A stretch of 64,000 nt of DNA, from assembly GCA_947488615.1 (NCBI GenBank), contig CANKZU010000008.1:1-64000 (forward strand), written 5' to 3'. The notes under the pieces were generated by a model that saw only the letters and a list, made by a program, of their open reading frames with translations, searched no databases and had not been told where the DNA came from. This stretch comes from an uncultured Aurantimonas sp. Its GTDB lineage: Bacteria; Pseudomonadota; Alphaproteobacteria; Rhizobiales; Rhizobiaceae. Position 1 is the stretch's first letter. The number at the start of each line of letters is the position of its first letter. This document shows positions 39,904 through 48,728 of the stretch, one piece after another. Both the position numbers and the translations under genes were made by a program.

Positions 39904-40481
39904 GATCGTTCTCCGGTGTGGTCCAGCGCGGCACGCAGTTTCGCGAATGCGAGGCGCATGCGCGATTTCACCGTGCCCAGGGGCAGGTCGAGAACGCGTG
40001 CGATGGTGCTGTGCGACTGATCCTCGAAATAGGAAAGCTTCAAAAGGGCGACCAAATCCGCGGGCAGTTCGGCCATGGCGCGATGCAGCTCATCGGCTGA
40101 CTGTCGCTCCTCGACGACGAGATCGGCCGGGGCGGTCTCGTCGGGAACAAAGACCGGATCGTTCGGATCGAAGGCGGGTCGCCGCTCACGGCGAACGGCA
40201 TCGATCCGCAGATTGCGGGCGATGGTGAAAATCCAGGTCGACGCGGCTCCCTTGCGCGAATCGAACTGGCCCGCCTTGTTCCAGACGGCGACCATCGTCT
40301 CCTGCATCAGTTCCTCGGCGAGCAGTCCGTCGCCGGCGAGGCGGGCCATGTAGCCTTTCACCCTTGGGGCGAAATGTCGGAAGATCTGCTCGAACGCATC
40401 GGCATCACGCTCTGTCGCGACGGCATGGAGCAAATCTCCCATGGACTGGGCCGCACTGAAATCGTCCCGACGCACCATCAT
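39900..40481 (-). CDS. rpoE: ECF sigma factor (RpoE/ECF11 type) paired with ChrR
   Basis: A 193-residue sigma-70 factor. Region 2 (about 20-95) shows DADAFEQIFRHFAPRVKGYMAR, LAEELMQETMVAVW and STWIFTIARNLRIDAVRR. Region 4 (about 130-180) shows LPADLVALLKLSYFEDQSHSTIA and LPLGTVKSRMRLAFAKLRAAL. I use the ATG at 40481, with GGGAAGAG before it; the frame extends upstream to 40709 but that part runs through the promoter region. It is translationally coupled to chrR. The promoter found upstream fits autoregulation. Confidence 0.9.
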   Translation of the reverse strand: MMVRRDDFSAAQSMGDLLHAVATERDADAFEQIFRHFAPRVKGYMARLAGDGLLAEELMQETMVAVWNKAGQFDSRKGAASTWIFTIARNLRIDAVRRERRPAFDPNDPVFVPDETAPADLVVEERQSADELHRAMAELPADLVALLKLSYFEDQSHSTIARVLDLPLGTVKSRMRLAFAKLRAALDHTGERS

Positions 40482-40591
40482 CACTCTTCCCGGTTCACCG
40501 TAACGCGGTGTCGATCGAAGCCGTCGCAGGCCTGCCGTCGGACAGTTCTGCCATGGACTCACAGCCAGGGGAATAATCATGGTCATGGCGG

Positions 40592-40620
40592 TTTTACGCC
40601 GGCCGAACCGTTTCGGATCA
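40592..40620 (-). promoter_or_regulatory. Inferred ECF sigma promoter of the rpoE-chrR-DUF2177 operon
   Basis: On the minus strand TGATCC (40620-40615) is separated by 16 bases from CGTA (40598-40595). The same spacing and words occur before the divergent FAD-protein operon and before the SDR gene at 44915. This implies autoregulation by the sigma factor. The elements are read directly; the use by this sigma factor is inferred. Confidence 0.65.
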
Positions 40621-40649
40621 CCGGTCCGGCGGAATTTTTGCGATCCGAT

Positions 40650-40675
40650 CGATCCAAAGCGCGATCGTCCCCGTA
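40650..40675 (+). promoter_or_regulatory. Inferred ECF sigma promoter of the FAD/DUF1365/CFA operon
   Basis: CGATCC at 40650-40655 is followed after 16 bases by CGTA at 40672-40675, extended as CGTATC. It points toward the FAD-protein gene starting at 40715, leaving a leader of about 30 bases. It matches the elements at 40592-40620 and 44951-44976. Confidence 0.65.
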
Positions 40676-40714
40676 TCGCATGAGAATAACCACCATGCTC
40701 GGGAACCAACGATC

Positions 40715-42073
40715 GTGAATTGTGAACACACAGCCGGGCTCCCGGCCTCGGCGCGCAGTATTGCGGTAATCGGGTCGGGGATTTCCGGGCTTTCGGCAGC
40801 CTGGCTGCTGAGCCGCACGATGCGCGTCACCGTCTATGAGGCCGACATGCGGCTGGGCGGACACTCGAATACCGTGTCGGTTCCGAGCGCGCATGGCCCG
40901 GTTCCGGTCGATACCGGCTTTATCGTCTACAACGACCGCAACTATCCCAATCTCGTCGCCCTGTTCGCGCATCTCGGCGTCGAGACCGAGGCCTCGGAAA
41001 TGTCCTTCGCGGCGTCTCTCGATGGCGGCAAGCTCGAATATTCCGGGTCGGGTCTCAATGGCCTGATCGGGCAGCGCGGCAATGTCGTGCGCCCCCGCTT
41101 CTGGAAGATGATGCGCGATGTCCTTCGGTTTTATCGCGAGGCCCCGGCGGTGCTGGGGCGCCCCGAATCCGCCGACATCAGCCTTGGCGACTATCTCGAC
41201 CGCAACGGTTACGCGCCGGCATTCGTCGAGGATCACCTGTTGCCGATGGGCGCCGCCATCTGGTCGACGACGGCGCGCGAAATGCGCGAATATCCGCTTC
41301 TGGCCTTCATCCGCTTCTTCGACAGTCATGGGCTGTTGAGCCTCACCGACCGGCCGCAATGGCGGACCGTCGCCGGCGGCAGCCGCGAATATGTCCGGCG
41401 CCTGCGCGAGGATGGTGATTTCGATGTTCGTCTCGGTGTCGGGGCCACGCGGATCAATCGCGAGAATGGAAGCGTCGTGATCACCGATGCCGCGGGCCAG
41501 TCGGATCGCTACACCGATGTGATCGTCGCGACCCATGCCGATCAGGCCCTGAAGCTGCTTGCCGACCCGGATGAGCAGGAGCAGGCTTTGCTGGGAGCCT
41601 TTCGCTACACCGACAATACGGCCGTTCTGCATACCGACGCGGCCCTGATGCCCCGCCGCGAACGCGTGTGGTCGAGCTGGAACTACATCGGCGAAAGCGA
41701 GGACGACGGCTCACGACCGCTCTGCGTCACCTACTGGATGAACCGGTTGCAGAATCTCGATCTGAGCTATCCGCTCCTGGTGACCCTCAATCCGACCCGC
41801 GCGATCGATCACCAACGGATCATTCGCAGCTTTCAATACGCCCATCCGCTGTTCGACCAGCCAGCGCTCGACGCCCAGCAGCACCTTTGGCGGCTACAAG
41901 GCCGACGCCATACGTGGTTCTGCGGCGCCTATTTCGGCTACGGCTTCCACGAGGACGGATTGCAGGCGGGATTGGCCGCCGCCGAAAGCCTTGCCGACGT
42001 CCAACGTCCGTGGCGGGTGGACGAGCCGTCCGGGCGCATCGCGGCGGCCCCGGCGCCGGTTGCCGCGGAATGA
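40715..42073 (+). CDS. FAD-dependent amine-oxidase-like protein (lipid modification operon)
   Basis: A 452-residue flavoprotein. The dinucleotide motif IAVIGSGISGLSAAWLLS is near the N-terminus (about 16-33), followed by VYEADMRLGGHSNTV. The middle shows VDTGFIVYNDRNYPNL and the C-terminus FCGAYFGYGFHEDGLQAG, where FAD contacts occur in this NAD/FAD-binding family. The start is a GTG at 40715, 40 bases after the -10 element. Relatives lie next to CFA-synthase genes and in the Rhodobacter sphaeroides RpoE regulon, where they are tied to fatty-acid modification. The exact reaction here is not known; desaturation of an acyl chain is one possibility. Confidence 0.82.
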   Translation: MNCEHTAGLPASARSIAVIGSGISGLSAAWLLSRTMRVTVYEADMRLGGHSNTVSVPSAHGPVPVDTGFIVYNDRNYPNLVALFAHLGVETEASEMSFAASLDGGKLEYSGSGLNGLIGQRGNVVRPRFWKMMRDVLRFYREAPAVLGRPESADISLGDYLDRNGYAPAFVEDHLLPMGAAIWSTTAREMREYPLLAFIRFFDSHGLLSLTDRPQWRTVAGGSREYVRRLREDGDFDVRLGVGATRINRENGSVVITDAAGQSDRYTDVIVATHADQALKLLADPDEQEQALLGAFRYTDNTAVLHTDAALMPRRERVWSSWNYIGESEDDGSRPLCVTYWMNRLQNLDLSYPLLVTLNPTRAIDHQRIIRSFQYAHPLFDQPALDAQQHLWRLQGRRHTWFCGAYFGYGFHEDGLQAGLAAAESLADVQRPWRVDEPSGRIAAAPAPVAAE

Positions 42074-42867
42074 CGGGACAGTCGGCGCTTTTCCTCGGCG
42101 AGGTCATGCATCAACGCGTCAGGCCGCGCCGGCACGGCTTGCGCTACCGCGTCTTCTCGATGCTTCTCGATCTCGACGAATTGCCGTCGCTCGAAGCGTC
42201 ATCCCGGCTGTTCGGCTACAATTGCTGGGCGGTCTTGAGCTTTTGGGATGCCGATCATGGCGACGGGCGCGCCGGGACCTTGCGCGACTGGGTGAACGCG
42301 CATCTCAGCCGTTCCGGCTGTTTTGAGCAGGGCATGCGGATCGGCGTCCTCTGCTACCCGCGCATGTTCGGCTATGTCTTCAATCCGCTGACCGTCTATT
42401 TCTGCCACGCCGCCGACGGCGAACTGCGCGCCATCCTCTACGAGGTGAGCAATACGTTCGGCGAACGCCACACCTACGTCATCCCCGCGGCCGTCGATGC
42501 GGACGGGTTCGTGAGGCAGGATTGCGCCAAGGCGCTTTACGTCTCCCCCTTCCTTCCGATGGCGTGCCACTACCGGTTCAAGATCGCGCCTCCCGCCGAA
42601 ACGGTTACCATCCGCATCGATGAATCGGACGCCGAGGGCCCGCTGCTGGTCGCCGCGTTCACCGGTGCGCGCCGCCCCTTCAGCGACCGCGCGCTGATCG
42701 GCGCGCTGCTGCGCTATCCGCTGATGACGCTGAAAGTGACCGCCGGCATCCATTGGGAGGCCGCGCGCCTCTGGAAAAAAGGCGTTCCGGTCCATCGCCA
42801 TCGCGCCGCACCCGGACCTGTCGCCAGCACCATTGTCGCCCGCCCACAAGGAAACCCGCGCGTATGA
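42070..42867 (+). CDS. DUF1365 protein (lipid modification operon)
   Basis: A 265-residue protein of the DUF1365 family: ALFLGEVMHQRVRPRRHGLRYRVFSMLLDLDEL at the N-terminus (here two joined motifs), then CYPRMFGYVFNPLTVYFCH, YEVSNTFGERHTYV and FLPMACHYRFKI. The family is almost always found beside an FAD amine-oxidase-like gene and a CFA-synthase gene, as here. The ATG overlaps the upstream stop and its own stop overlaps the next ATG, both by four bases. Its function is not established. Confidence 0.85.
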   Translation: MTGQSALFLGEVMHQRVRPRRHGLRYRVFSMLLDLDELPSLEASSRLFGYNCWAVLSFWDADHGDGRAGTLRDWVNAHLSRSGCFEQGMRIGVLCYPRMFGYVFNPLTVYFCHAADGELRAILYEVSNTFGERHTYVIPAAVDADGFVRQDCAKALYVSPFLPMACHYRFKIAPPAETVTIRIDESDAEGPLLVAAFTGARRPFSDRALIGALLRYPLMTLKVTAGIHWEAARLWKKGVPVHRHRAAPGPVASTIVARPQGNPRV

Positions 42868-44081
42868 GCCACGCTGAGGATAACTCGATTCCCGCCGGGG
42901 CCTTGCGCACGCCGTTCTGGATGCGTCTGCTCTGCCGGTGGGCGGACAGGATCGCGCTGGGACAGCTGACGCTCCGGTTTCCCGATGGAACCCGCCATCA
43001 TGTCAACGGCCTCCTGCCCGGCCCCACGGCGAGCCTGCAGGTGCACAGCGGCGGCCTCGTGCGGAAGCTCGCGACCGGTGGTGGCCTCGGATTGGCGCGC
43101 AGCTACATCGAGGGTGATTGGGATACGCCCGATCTCGGCGCCCTGCTGGAATTCGGGCACGCGAACCAGACAGCGTTTGCGCCGGTTCTCGAAGCGCCGG
43201 GTCTCGCCAAGGCGCTGGCGTATCTGCGGCATCGCTTCCGGTCCAATACGCGCGGCGGAAGCCGGCGCAACATCGCTTTCCACTACGATCTCGGCAATGA
43301 TTTCTACCGCCAGTGGCTCGACGAAACGATGACCTATTCGGCGGGCCTGTTTTCCAGCGCCGATCAGTCGCTGGCCGAGGCGCAGCGGGCGAAATATGCT
43401 CGCATCGCCGACGAGCTGGGGCTAGTCCCGGACGATCATGTGCTGGAGATCGGTTGCGGCTGGGGCGGGTTCGCCGAATATGCGGCGCGCGAGATCGGCT
43501 GCCGCGTCACCGCCCTCACCCTGTCGAGGGAGCAGGCACAGTTCGCGCGCGACCGGCTCGCCGCGGCCGGGTTGTCCGACCGGGTCGAGGTCCGGCTGCA
43601 GGACTATCGCGACTGCCCCGGCGAGTTCGACAAGATCGTGTCGATCGAAATGTTCGAGGCGGTCGGCGAAAAGAACTGGCCGGTCTATTTCGACATTCTG
43701 CGAGAGCGTTTGAAACCCGGCGGCCGCGCCATGATCCAGGTCATCACCATCGCGGACGAGCATTTCGCCCATTACCGGCGCAATGCCGATTTCATCCAGA
43801 CTTATATTTTCCCGGGCGGGATGCTGCCATCTTGCGGTGCCTTCGCGTCCGCGGTGGCCGGTTCCGGCCTGGCGATCCGCGATTCGCATTTCTTCGGCGC
43901 CGACTACGAGCGGACCCTCCTGCATTGGGACCGGTCATTCTCCGCCGCGTGGCATCGGATCGAGGATTTGGGCTTCGACGCGCGATTCAAGCGGATGTGG
44001 CGCTATTACCTTCAATATTGCGCCGTCGGCTTCCGGACCGGGCGGATCGACGTCGGTCAGTTCCATCTCGAACGGGCCTGA
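42864..44081 (+). CDS. Cyclopropane-fatty-acid-synthase-type SAM methyltransferase
   Basis: A 405-residue enzyme that transfers a methyl or methylene group from SAM to unsaturated acyl chains of phospholipids. The SAM motif VLEIGCGWGGFAEYAA is near residue 195, preceded by IAFHYDLGNDFYRQWLDETMTYSAGLF (two adjoining motifs), with SIEMFEAVGEKNW and TYIFPGGMLPS after it. Identity to the CFA-synthase family is clear. Product type (cyclopropane, branched methyl or furan precursor) cannot be read from sequence. Third gene of the coupled operon. Confidence 0.88.
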   Translation: MSHAEDNSIPAGALRTPFWMRLLCRWADRIALGQLTLRFPDGTRHHVNGLLPGPTASLQVHSGGLVRKLATGGGLGLARSYIEGDWDTPDLGALLEFGHANQTAFAPVLEAPGLAKALAYLRHRFRSNTRGGSRRNIAFHYDLGNDFYRQWLDETMTYSAGLFSSADQSLAEAQRAKYARIADELGLVPDDHVLEIGCGWGGFAEYAAREIGCRVTALTLSREQAQFARDRLAAAGLSDRVEVRLQDYRDCPGEFDKIVSIEMFEAVGEKNWPVYFDILRERLKPGGRAMIQVITIADEHFAHYRRNADFIQTYIFPGGMLPSCGAFASAVAGSGLAIRDSHFFGADYERTLLHWDRSFSAAWHRIEDLGFDARFKRMWRYYLQYCAVGFRTGRIDVGQFHLERA

Positions 44082-44120
44082 CCGGCGCCGCCGTTCGTAC
44101 CCTTTCATCTCCGATCGCGA

Positions 44121-44915
44121 TCAGCGTCGTACCATCCGACGGGTCAATGCAAAGCGCAGCCGCGCGGGCAGGGCGGCGAGGAACTTCGTCGCCAGCACCA
44201 TTTGCCAGGGAAAGGCGATCTCGAACCGCTTTGATCGCAACCCGCTCATGATGTGATCCACGGCCTCGTCCGTCGAGATGATGAACGGCATGGGAAAATC
44301 GTTCTTTTGGGTCAGCGGCGTTTCGACGAAGCCGGGATTGATGATGCTCAGCTGGACATCATGCGCCTGAAGCTCGGGATGGAGCGCCTCGCACATCGCG
44401 ATGAGAGCGGCCTTGGTGGCCCCATAGCCCGCCGCGCCCGGCAATCCCGTGTAGCCGGAGACCGAACCGACGACCGCGATCTGTCCGGATCGGCGTTCGA
44501 TCATGCCGGGCAGGAGCGCGGCCAGGCAATGGACGCTGCCCATGATATTGACGTCGACCATGGCGCCGAACGCCTTCGCGTCGAAATGCGTCGCGGAATC
44601 GCGCCGGTAGGTGCCCGCGTTCAGCACCGCCAGATCGAGCGGACCGAGCATCGTCTCGATCGCCGTGGTGGTCTCGCGCGTTCGCTCCCCTTCCGTCACG
44701 TCGAGGGGAAAAGCGTGGATCTGGCCCGGCATTTCGGCGGCAAGCGTGTCGAGATCCTGCTTGGTGCGGGCGCTGACCGCCACCTGCCAGCCTTCGCGCG
44801 CCAGGCGCAGCGCCAATGCGCGGCCGATACCCGTTCCCGCGCCGGTCACCCATGCCGAACGGGCGACGGCTGTGGCCGAGGTCGTGTTGTGGTTGCCTAC
44901 CATATGCTCATTCAC
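44121..44915 (-). CDS. SDR oxidoreductase of the sigma/ChrR regulon
   Basis: A 264-residue short-chain dehydrogenase. The cofactor motif is TGAGTGIGRALA, LAVLNAG is the central motif and VGSVSGYTGLPGAAGYGATKA carries the catalytic Ser, Tyr and Lys. I use the GTG at 44915, preceded by GAGGG; the ATG at 44903 is a close alternative. It is convergent with the CFA-synthase gene, 39 bases apart, and has its own promoter of the same GATCC-N16-CGTA type. SDRs of this kind occur in RpoE-ChrR regulons. Substrate unknown. Confidence 0.82.
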   Translation of the reverse strand: MNEHMVGNHNTTSATAVARSAWVTGAGTGIGRALALRLAREGWQVAVSARTKQDLDTLAAEMPGQIHAFPLDVTEGERTRETTTAIETMLGPLDLAVLNAGTYRRDSATHFDAKAFGAMVDVNIMGSVHCLAALLPGMIERRSGQIAVVGSVSGYTGLPGAAGYGATKAALIAMCEALHPELQAHDVQLSIINPGFVETPLTQKNDFPMPFIISTDEAVDHIMSGLRSKRFEIAFPWQMVLATKFLAALPARLRFALTRRMVRR

Positions 44916-44950
44916 CGCCGTGCCCTCGCAATGCCGAATATTGACCGGTG

Positions 44951-44976
44951 ATACGAGAAACACGGGCAGATGGATC
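44951..44976 (-). promoter_or_regulatory. Inferred ECF sigma promoter of the SDR gene
   Basis: On the minus strand GATCC (44976-44972) is followed after 16 bases by CGTAT (44955-44951). It lies about 36 to 60 bases before the GTG at 44915. Together with the two divergent elements near 40600 it gives three identical arrangements in one 4.4 kb stretch. Confidence 0.62.
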
Positions 44977-45150
44977 GACAACAGGCGTGAGACCCGTCGT
45001 TTGAACTTCTGACCCCGGATGGATCCCCTTTCGGACGGCCCCATGATCCCATTGTCGCTCATCGACCTCGGGGTGGAGGCGATCACCGAGGCGGTGATGG
45101 ACGCAAAACCTTGAACAGCCGCGAGTTCGGCACTGCTGCTGTCCCGCCTC

Positions 45151-45597
45151 CTATCCCGCCGTCACCACCACTCGGCCCTTCATGCCGGCGCCCTCGTGCG
45201 GCAAGCAGACATAGTCGTAGGTGCCCGGCCGGTTGAATTTGTGCCGATAGGTCCCGCCGGCCGGCAGGGGGCCGTTGAACGGCCGCGCGCCTTTCGGCAG
45301 CCGGACATTCGCGGGATTCTTCACCAGCGCCGGATCGGCGGTCACGGTGTGGCCGAAGGGCGAGGCGTTGCGCCATTCGACGGTGTCGCCGGCCTTGATC
45401 TGGACCACCGCCGGGCTGAACGCCAGCAGTGTCGTCGCCGAGACAACGACCGCAACGCCGGGCGGCGGCGGGCTTGGCTCACCGGCGGTGGCGCAGCCGC
45501 CGAGCGCGGCGAGGCCGGACAGGGCCGCGAGGCCGAGGACATGGCGCCGGGACAGGCAGGAACCGGCCGACGCGGCATCTGGGGATAATACAGGCAT
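45151..45597 (-). CDS. Exported cupredoxin (plastocyanin/azurin-like)
   Basis: A 148-residue blue-copper-type protein. The N-terminus combines a twin-arginine-like SRRHVLGLAALSG with a lipobox LGGCAT, so it may be a lipoprotein. The copper ligands of the cupredoxin fold are all there: His in FGHTVTADP, then Cys, His and Met in YVCLPHEGAGMKG. FSPAVVQIKAGDTVEWRNAS is the usual strand before the first His. It probably carries electrons in the periplasm or at the membrane; its partner is not visible here. Confidence 0.87.
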   Translation of the reverse strand: MPVLSPDAASAGSCLSRRHVLGLAALSGLAALGGCATAGEPSPPPPGVAVVVSATTLLAFSPAVVQIKAGDTVEWRNASPFGHTVTADPALVKNPANVRLPKGARPFNGPLPAGGTYRHKFNRPGTYDYVCLPHEGAGMKGRVVVTAG

Positions 45598-45740
45598 CGC
45601 AACCTCCCACGTGGGCAGAGCGTTTCAGTTTACGCCTGCTGTGGCCGCCGCGTAAGGGCACTGGCGTCACCACCGGCCTTGCGGCATCGTCCGGGAACAT
45701 CACTTTGGCGGCATCGGTTCGCCATCCAGTCGAGGCAAGT

Positions 45741-46148
45741 ATGGGTTTTTCCGACGCCGTCCGCTCGGTGTTTTCCAACTATGCGAATTTCCGGGGCCGC
45801 GCGCCGCGCTCGGAATTCTGGTGGTTCGTGCTGTTCACCCTGATCGCCAGTTTTGTCCTCGGCCTCGTCGACAGCGTGATCGTCGGACCCATCCTCGGCT
45901 TGAGCCCGCTGAGCGGTCACGGCGCACGCCCTTTGGACGCGCTGTTCACTCTGGCGGTCTTCGTGCCGTCGCTGGCGGTGGCAGCACGGCGGCTGCACGA
46001 CACCGGCCGCTCGGCCTGGTGGCTGCTGATCGGCCTTGTGCCGTTGATCGGCTGGCTGATCTTCGTCTATTTCGCCGCCCAGCCCAGCGAGACGGTGACC
46101 AACGAATACGGGCCGCCGCCGCTGGGACGGCGCGAGGCTCTGCGCTGA
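45741..46148 (+). CDS. DUF805 inner-membrane protein
   Basis: A 135-residue protein of the DUF805 family: an N-terminal VFSNYANFRGRAPRSEFWWF followed by three to four hydrophobic segments, then PSLAVAARRLHDTGRSAWWLL, the family signature, and a last segment LIGLVPLIGWLIFVYF. The ATG at 45741 gives the normal length; the frame runs open upstream to 45429 without conserved sequence. Function unknown. Confidence 0.87.
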   Translation: MGFSDAVRSVFSNYANFRGRAPRSEFWWFVLFTLIASFVLGLVDSVIVGPILGLSPLSGHGARPLDALFTLAVFVPSLAVAARRLHDTGRSAWWLLIGLVPLIGWLIFVYFAAQPSETVTNEYGPPPLGRREALR

Positions 46149-46261
46149 CGGTGCGACCGCGCGGCTCCCGGACAAAACGATAGCAGGCGAAGAAAAAATC
46201 GTGGAACAAGGCGGCGCCTATCCTGTTGGATTCGCATCGAAACAGGAAAGGAGAGCACGAC

Positions 46262-46936
46262 ATGACGAAGCTTATGCTGAGTACCGCGACGGCCCTCGGA
46301 CTGTTCCTGACGCCGACTCTCGCCGAGCAGGCGAAGACCGACGCCACGGCCGCCGGCAACGCCCAGATCGAGAGCCAGGCCGGCGACGGCGCCGCCGCGG
46401 CGACGGCGACCGGCGCGGACGGCAGCGCGACCTCCGCGAAGTCCGACCGGATGAACGACGCCAGCGCGGACGCCGGCTCAGACGCCTCGGCGTCGACGCG
46501 CACCGCCGCGAACGATGGCGACCGCCAGGCCCGCGACAACGCCACCAGAAGCGCCACGCAGGCAGGGATGACCAATGTCGCCGTCATCGACCGGGCCTTC
46601 GTGCTCGAAGGCACCAATTCCGCCGGCAACAAGGTCTACATGATTGTCAACCCGCCCGGCGTTCTGGTCGGCATCGGCGGTCCGGTCGAGACCGCCAGCG
46701 CAGACATGACCTCGGGAAGCGCCACTTCGGACGCGTCCGACGCTGCGGCGAAGGCCGACATGACGGTCACCGGCAGCATCTCCAAAGACGATGCGAGCGA
46801 CAAGCCGCAGGCGGGCGAGCCCGCCGACAGCGGTTACATGGCCACCCAGGCGCAGCCGGCTTCGCCGGCGATGTGGAATACGGAAGCCATGGAGCGCGAT
46901 ATGAAGCGTTACAGTCTGGACAAGCCGGCCCAGTAA
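46262..46936 (+). CDS. Exported low-complexity protein of unknown function
   Basis: I do not recognise this 224-residue protein. It has a Sec signal (MTKLMLSTATALGLFLTPTLAE) and a long Ala/Asp/Ser/Thr-rich, probably disordered stretch (about 25-105). A more ordered segment MTNVAVIDRAFVLEGTNSAG follows, then KVYMIVNPPGVLVGIGG, which looks like a small beta domain, and another disordered tail. GGAAAGGAGAG lies before the ATG and a strong terminator follows the stop. The composition suggests a periplasmic protein with one small folded core. A PRC-barrel-like core is possible but not supported enough to call. Confidence 0.65.
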   Translation: MTKLMLSTATALGLFLTPTLAEQAKTDATAAGNAQIESQAGDGAAAATATGADGSATSAKSDRMNDASADAGSDASASTRTAANDGDRQARDNATRSATQAGMTNVAVIDRAFVLEGTNSAGNKVYMIVNPPGVLVGIGGPVETASADMTSGSATSDASDAAAKADMTVTGSISKDDASDKPQAGEPADSGYMATQAQPASPAMWNTEAMERDMKRYSLDKPAQ

Positions 46937-46957
46937 GCCGGCTTCGCGAAAACTGGC

Positions 46958-46987
46958 GCCGGCCGGGTTCAGCCCGGCCGGCTTTCC
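46958..46987 (+). terminator. Intrinsic terminator after the exported low-complexity gene
   Basis: GCCGGCCGGG pairs perfectly with CCCGGCCGGC around the loop TTCAG and is followed by TTTCC. It lies 21 bases past the stop at 46936. It also lies between convergent genes and may act on the betA transcript. Confidence 0.7.
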
Positions 46988-47015
46988 TGAGCTTTCAATC
47001 GGTCCGGCGGTGCTC

Positions 47016-48728
47016 CTACCGCTGCTTCTCGCGCCAGGCCGGGTTGATCCAGGGTCGCAATTCGGGCTCCGGCGCCAGCATCCCCTCACCCAAAATATGA
47101 TCGGCGGCCTTTTCGCCGACCATGATCGACGGGCCGTTGAGATTGCCGTTGGTGATGCGCGGGAAGATCGAGGAATCGGCGAGGCGAAGATTGTCGGTGC
47201 CGATCACCCGGCATTCGGGATCGACCACGGCGTTGACGTCGCTCTCTGCGCCGAGACGCGCGGCGCCGCAGGGGTGATAGGCGCTTTCGGCGTGGTGAGC
47301 GATGAAGCCGTCGAGATCGGCATCGCTCTGCAAGGCTTCGCCCGGCTGGATCTCCGGCCCGCGATAGGCGTCGAAGGCGGCCTGCGCAAACAACTCCCGG
47401 GTCAGCCGGATCGCCTGGCGGAACTCGGCCCAGTCGTCCTCGTGCGACATGTAGTTGAAGCGGATCGCCGGCTTGGCGCCAGGATCGGCGCTGGTCAGCC
47501 GAATATCGCCCCGCGATTTCGAGCGCATCGGCCCGACATGGGCCTGGAAGCCGTGGCCGGGGGCGGCGGCCTGGCCGTCATAGCGGATCGCGCCGGGCAG
47601 GAAGTGATACTGGATATCGGGATAGTCGACGCCGGCGGCCGAGCGGATGAAGCCCGCCGCCTCGAAATGATTGGTGGCGCCGTAGCCGGTGTGCAGCATC
47701 ATCCATTCCAGCCCGACCCGGCCCTTGGAGAACAGGTCGAGATAGCCGTTGAGGGTGATCGGCTGGGTGCAGCTTTGCTGGATGTAGAGTTCGAGATGGT
47801 CCTGCAGGTTCTGCCCGACGCCCGGACGGGCCAGCCGCGTGTCGATGCCGACGCGCGACAGCTCGGCCGGATCGCCGATGCCCGAATGCATGAGGATCAG
47901 CGGCGAGTTGATGGCGCCGGCGGCGAGCACTACCTCGCGCCGCGCCTTGACGAGGCCGGTGGTGCGGCCGGAGCGCTTGACCTCGACGCCGGTTGCGCGG
48001 CTGCCCTCGAAGGCGACGCGCATGACATTGGCCTGGAGCAGCCGGCAATTGCCCCGCGCCATGGCGGGTCGCAGATAGGCGTTGGCCGCCGACCAGCGTC
48101 GGCCGCGCCAGATCGTCTGCTGCATCGGGCCGAAACCTTCGGGGAATTCGCCGTTGTAATCGTCGGTAACCGGATAGCCGGCCTGCCGCCCGGCCTCGAC
48201 GAAGGCGCCGTAAAGCGGGTTGTCCATAGCGCCGCGCTTGACGTTGAGCGGGCCGGACCTGCCGCGCCAGACCGGTTCGCTTGCGCTTCCCGTCTTTTTC
48301 CCGGTTCCGGTCCCGGGGCCCTCACCGCCCTCGAAGCATTCCATGCGCTTGAAATAGGGCAGGACATCGGCATAGGCCCAACCGGAAGCGCCCACCTCGG
48401 CCCAATGGTCGAAATCGTGGGCATGCCCCCGCACGAACACCATGCCGTTGATCGAGGACGAACCGCCGATGACACGGCCGCGCGGCGTGGCGAGACGCCG
48501 GCCGGCGAGCGCCGGCTCGGGCTCGGAGCGGTAACCCCAGTCGTAGCGGGCCATGTTCATCGGAAAGGACAACGCGCCCGGCATCTGGATGAACGGGCCA
48601 GCGTCGGTGCCGCCAGCCTCGACGACGACGACGTCGTAGCGGCTCGATTCCGACAGGCGGTAGGCCAGCGCCGAACCGGCCGAGCCGGAGCCTACGACGA
48701 CGTAGTCGGCTTCCTCGATGGTTTTCAT
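47016..48728 (-). CDS. betA: Choline dehydrogenase BetA (GMC oxidoreductase)
   Basis: BetA oxidises choline to betaine aldehyde at the membrane. The 570-residue protein has the FAD motif [17 protein letters not shown] at the N-terminus and the GMC signature [20 protein letters not shown] second signature lies in [15 protein letters not shown], and the catalytic His region is [16 protein letters not shown] with [21 protein letters not shown] at the end (split motifs). A Pro/Gly/Lys-rich insert at about residue 140 (GTGTGKKTG) is unusual. Start ATG at 48728 overlaps the betI stop by four bases. No betB follows. Confidence 0.92.
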   Translation of the reverse strand: MKTIEEADYVVVGSGSAGSALAYRLSESSRYDVVVVEAGGTDAGPFIQMPGALSFPMNMARYDWGYRSEPEPALAGRRLATPRGRVIGGSSSINGMVFVRGHAHDFDHWAEVGASGWAYADVLPYFKRMECFEGGEGPGTGTGKKTGSASEPVWRGRSGPLNVKRGAMDNPLYGAFVEAGRQAGYPVTDDYNGEFPEGFGPMQQTIWRGRRWSAANAYLRPAMARGNCRLLQANVMRVAFEGSRATGVEVKRSGRTTGLVKARREVVLAAGAINSPLILMHSGIGDPAELSRVGIDTRLARPGVGQNLQDHLELYIQQSCTQPITLNGYLDLFSKGRVGLEWMMLHTGYGATNHFEAAGFIRSAAGVDYPDIQYHFLPGAIRYDGQAAAPGHGFQAHVGPMRSKSRGDIRLTSADPGAKPAIRFNYMSHEDDWAEFRQAIRLTRELFAQAAFDAYRGPEIQPGEALQSDADLDGFIAHHAESAYHPCGAARLGAESDVNAVVDPECRVIGTDNLRLADSSIFPRITNGNLNGPSIMVGEKAADHILGEGMLAPEPELRPWINPAWREKQR

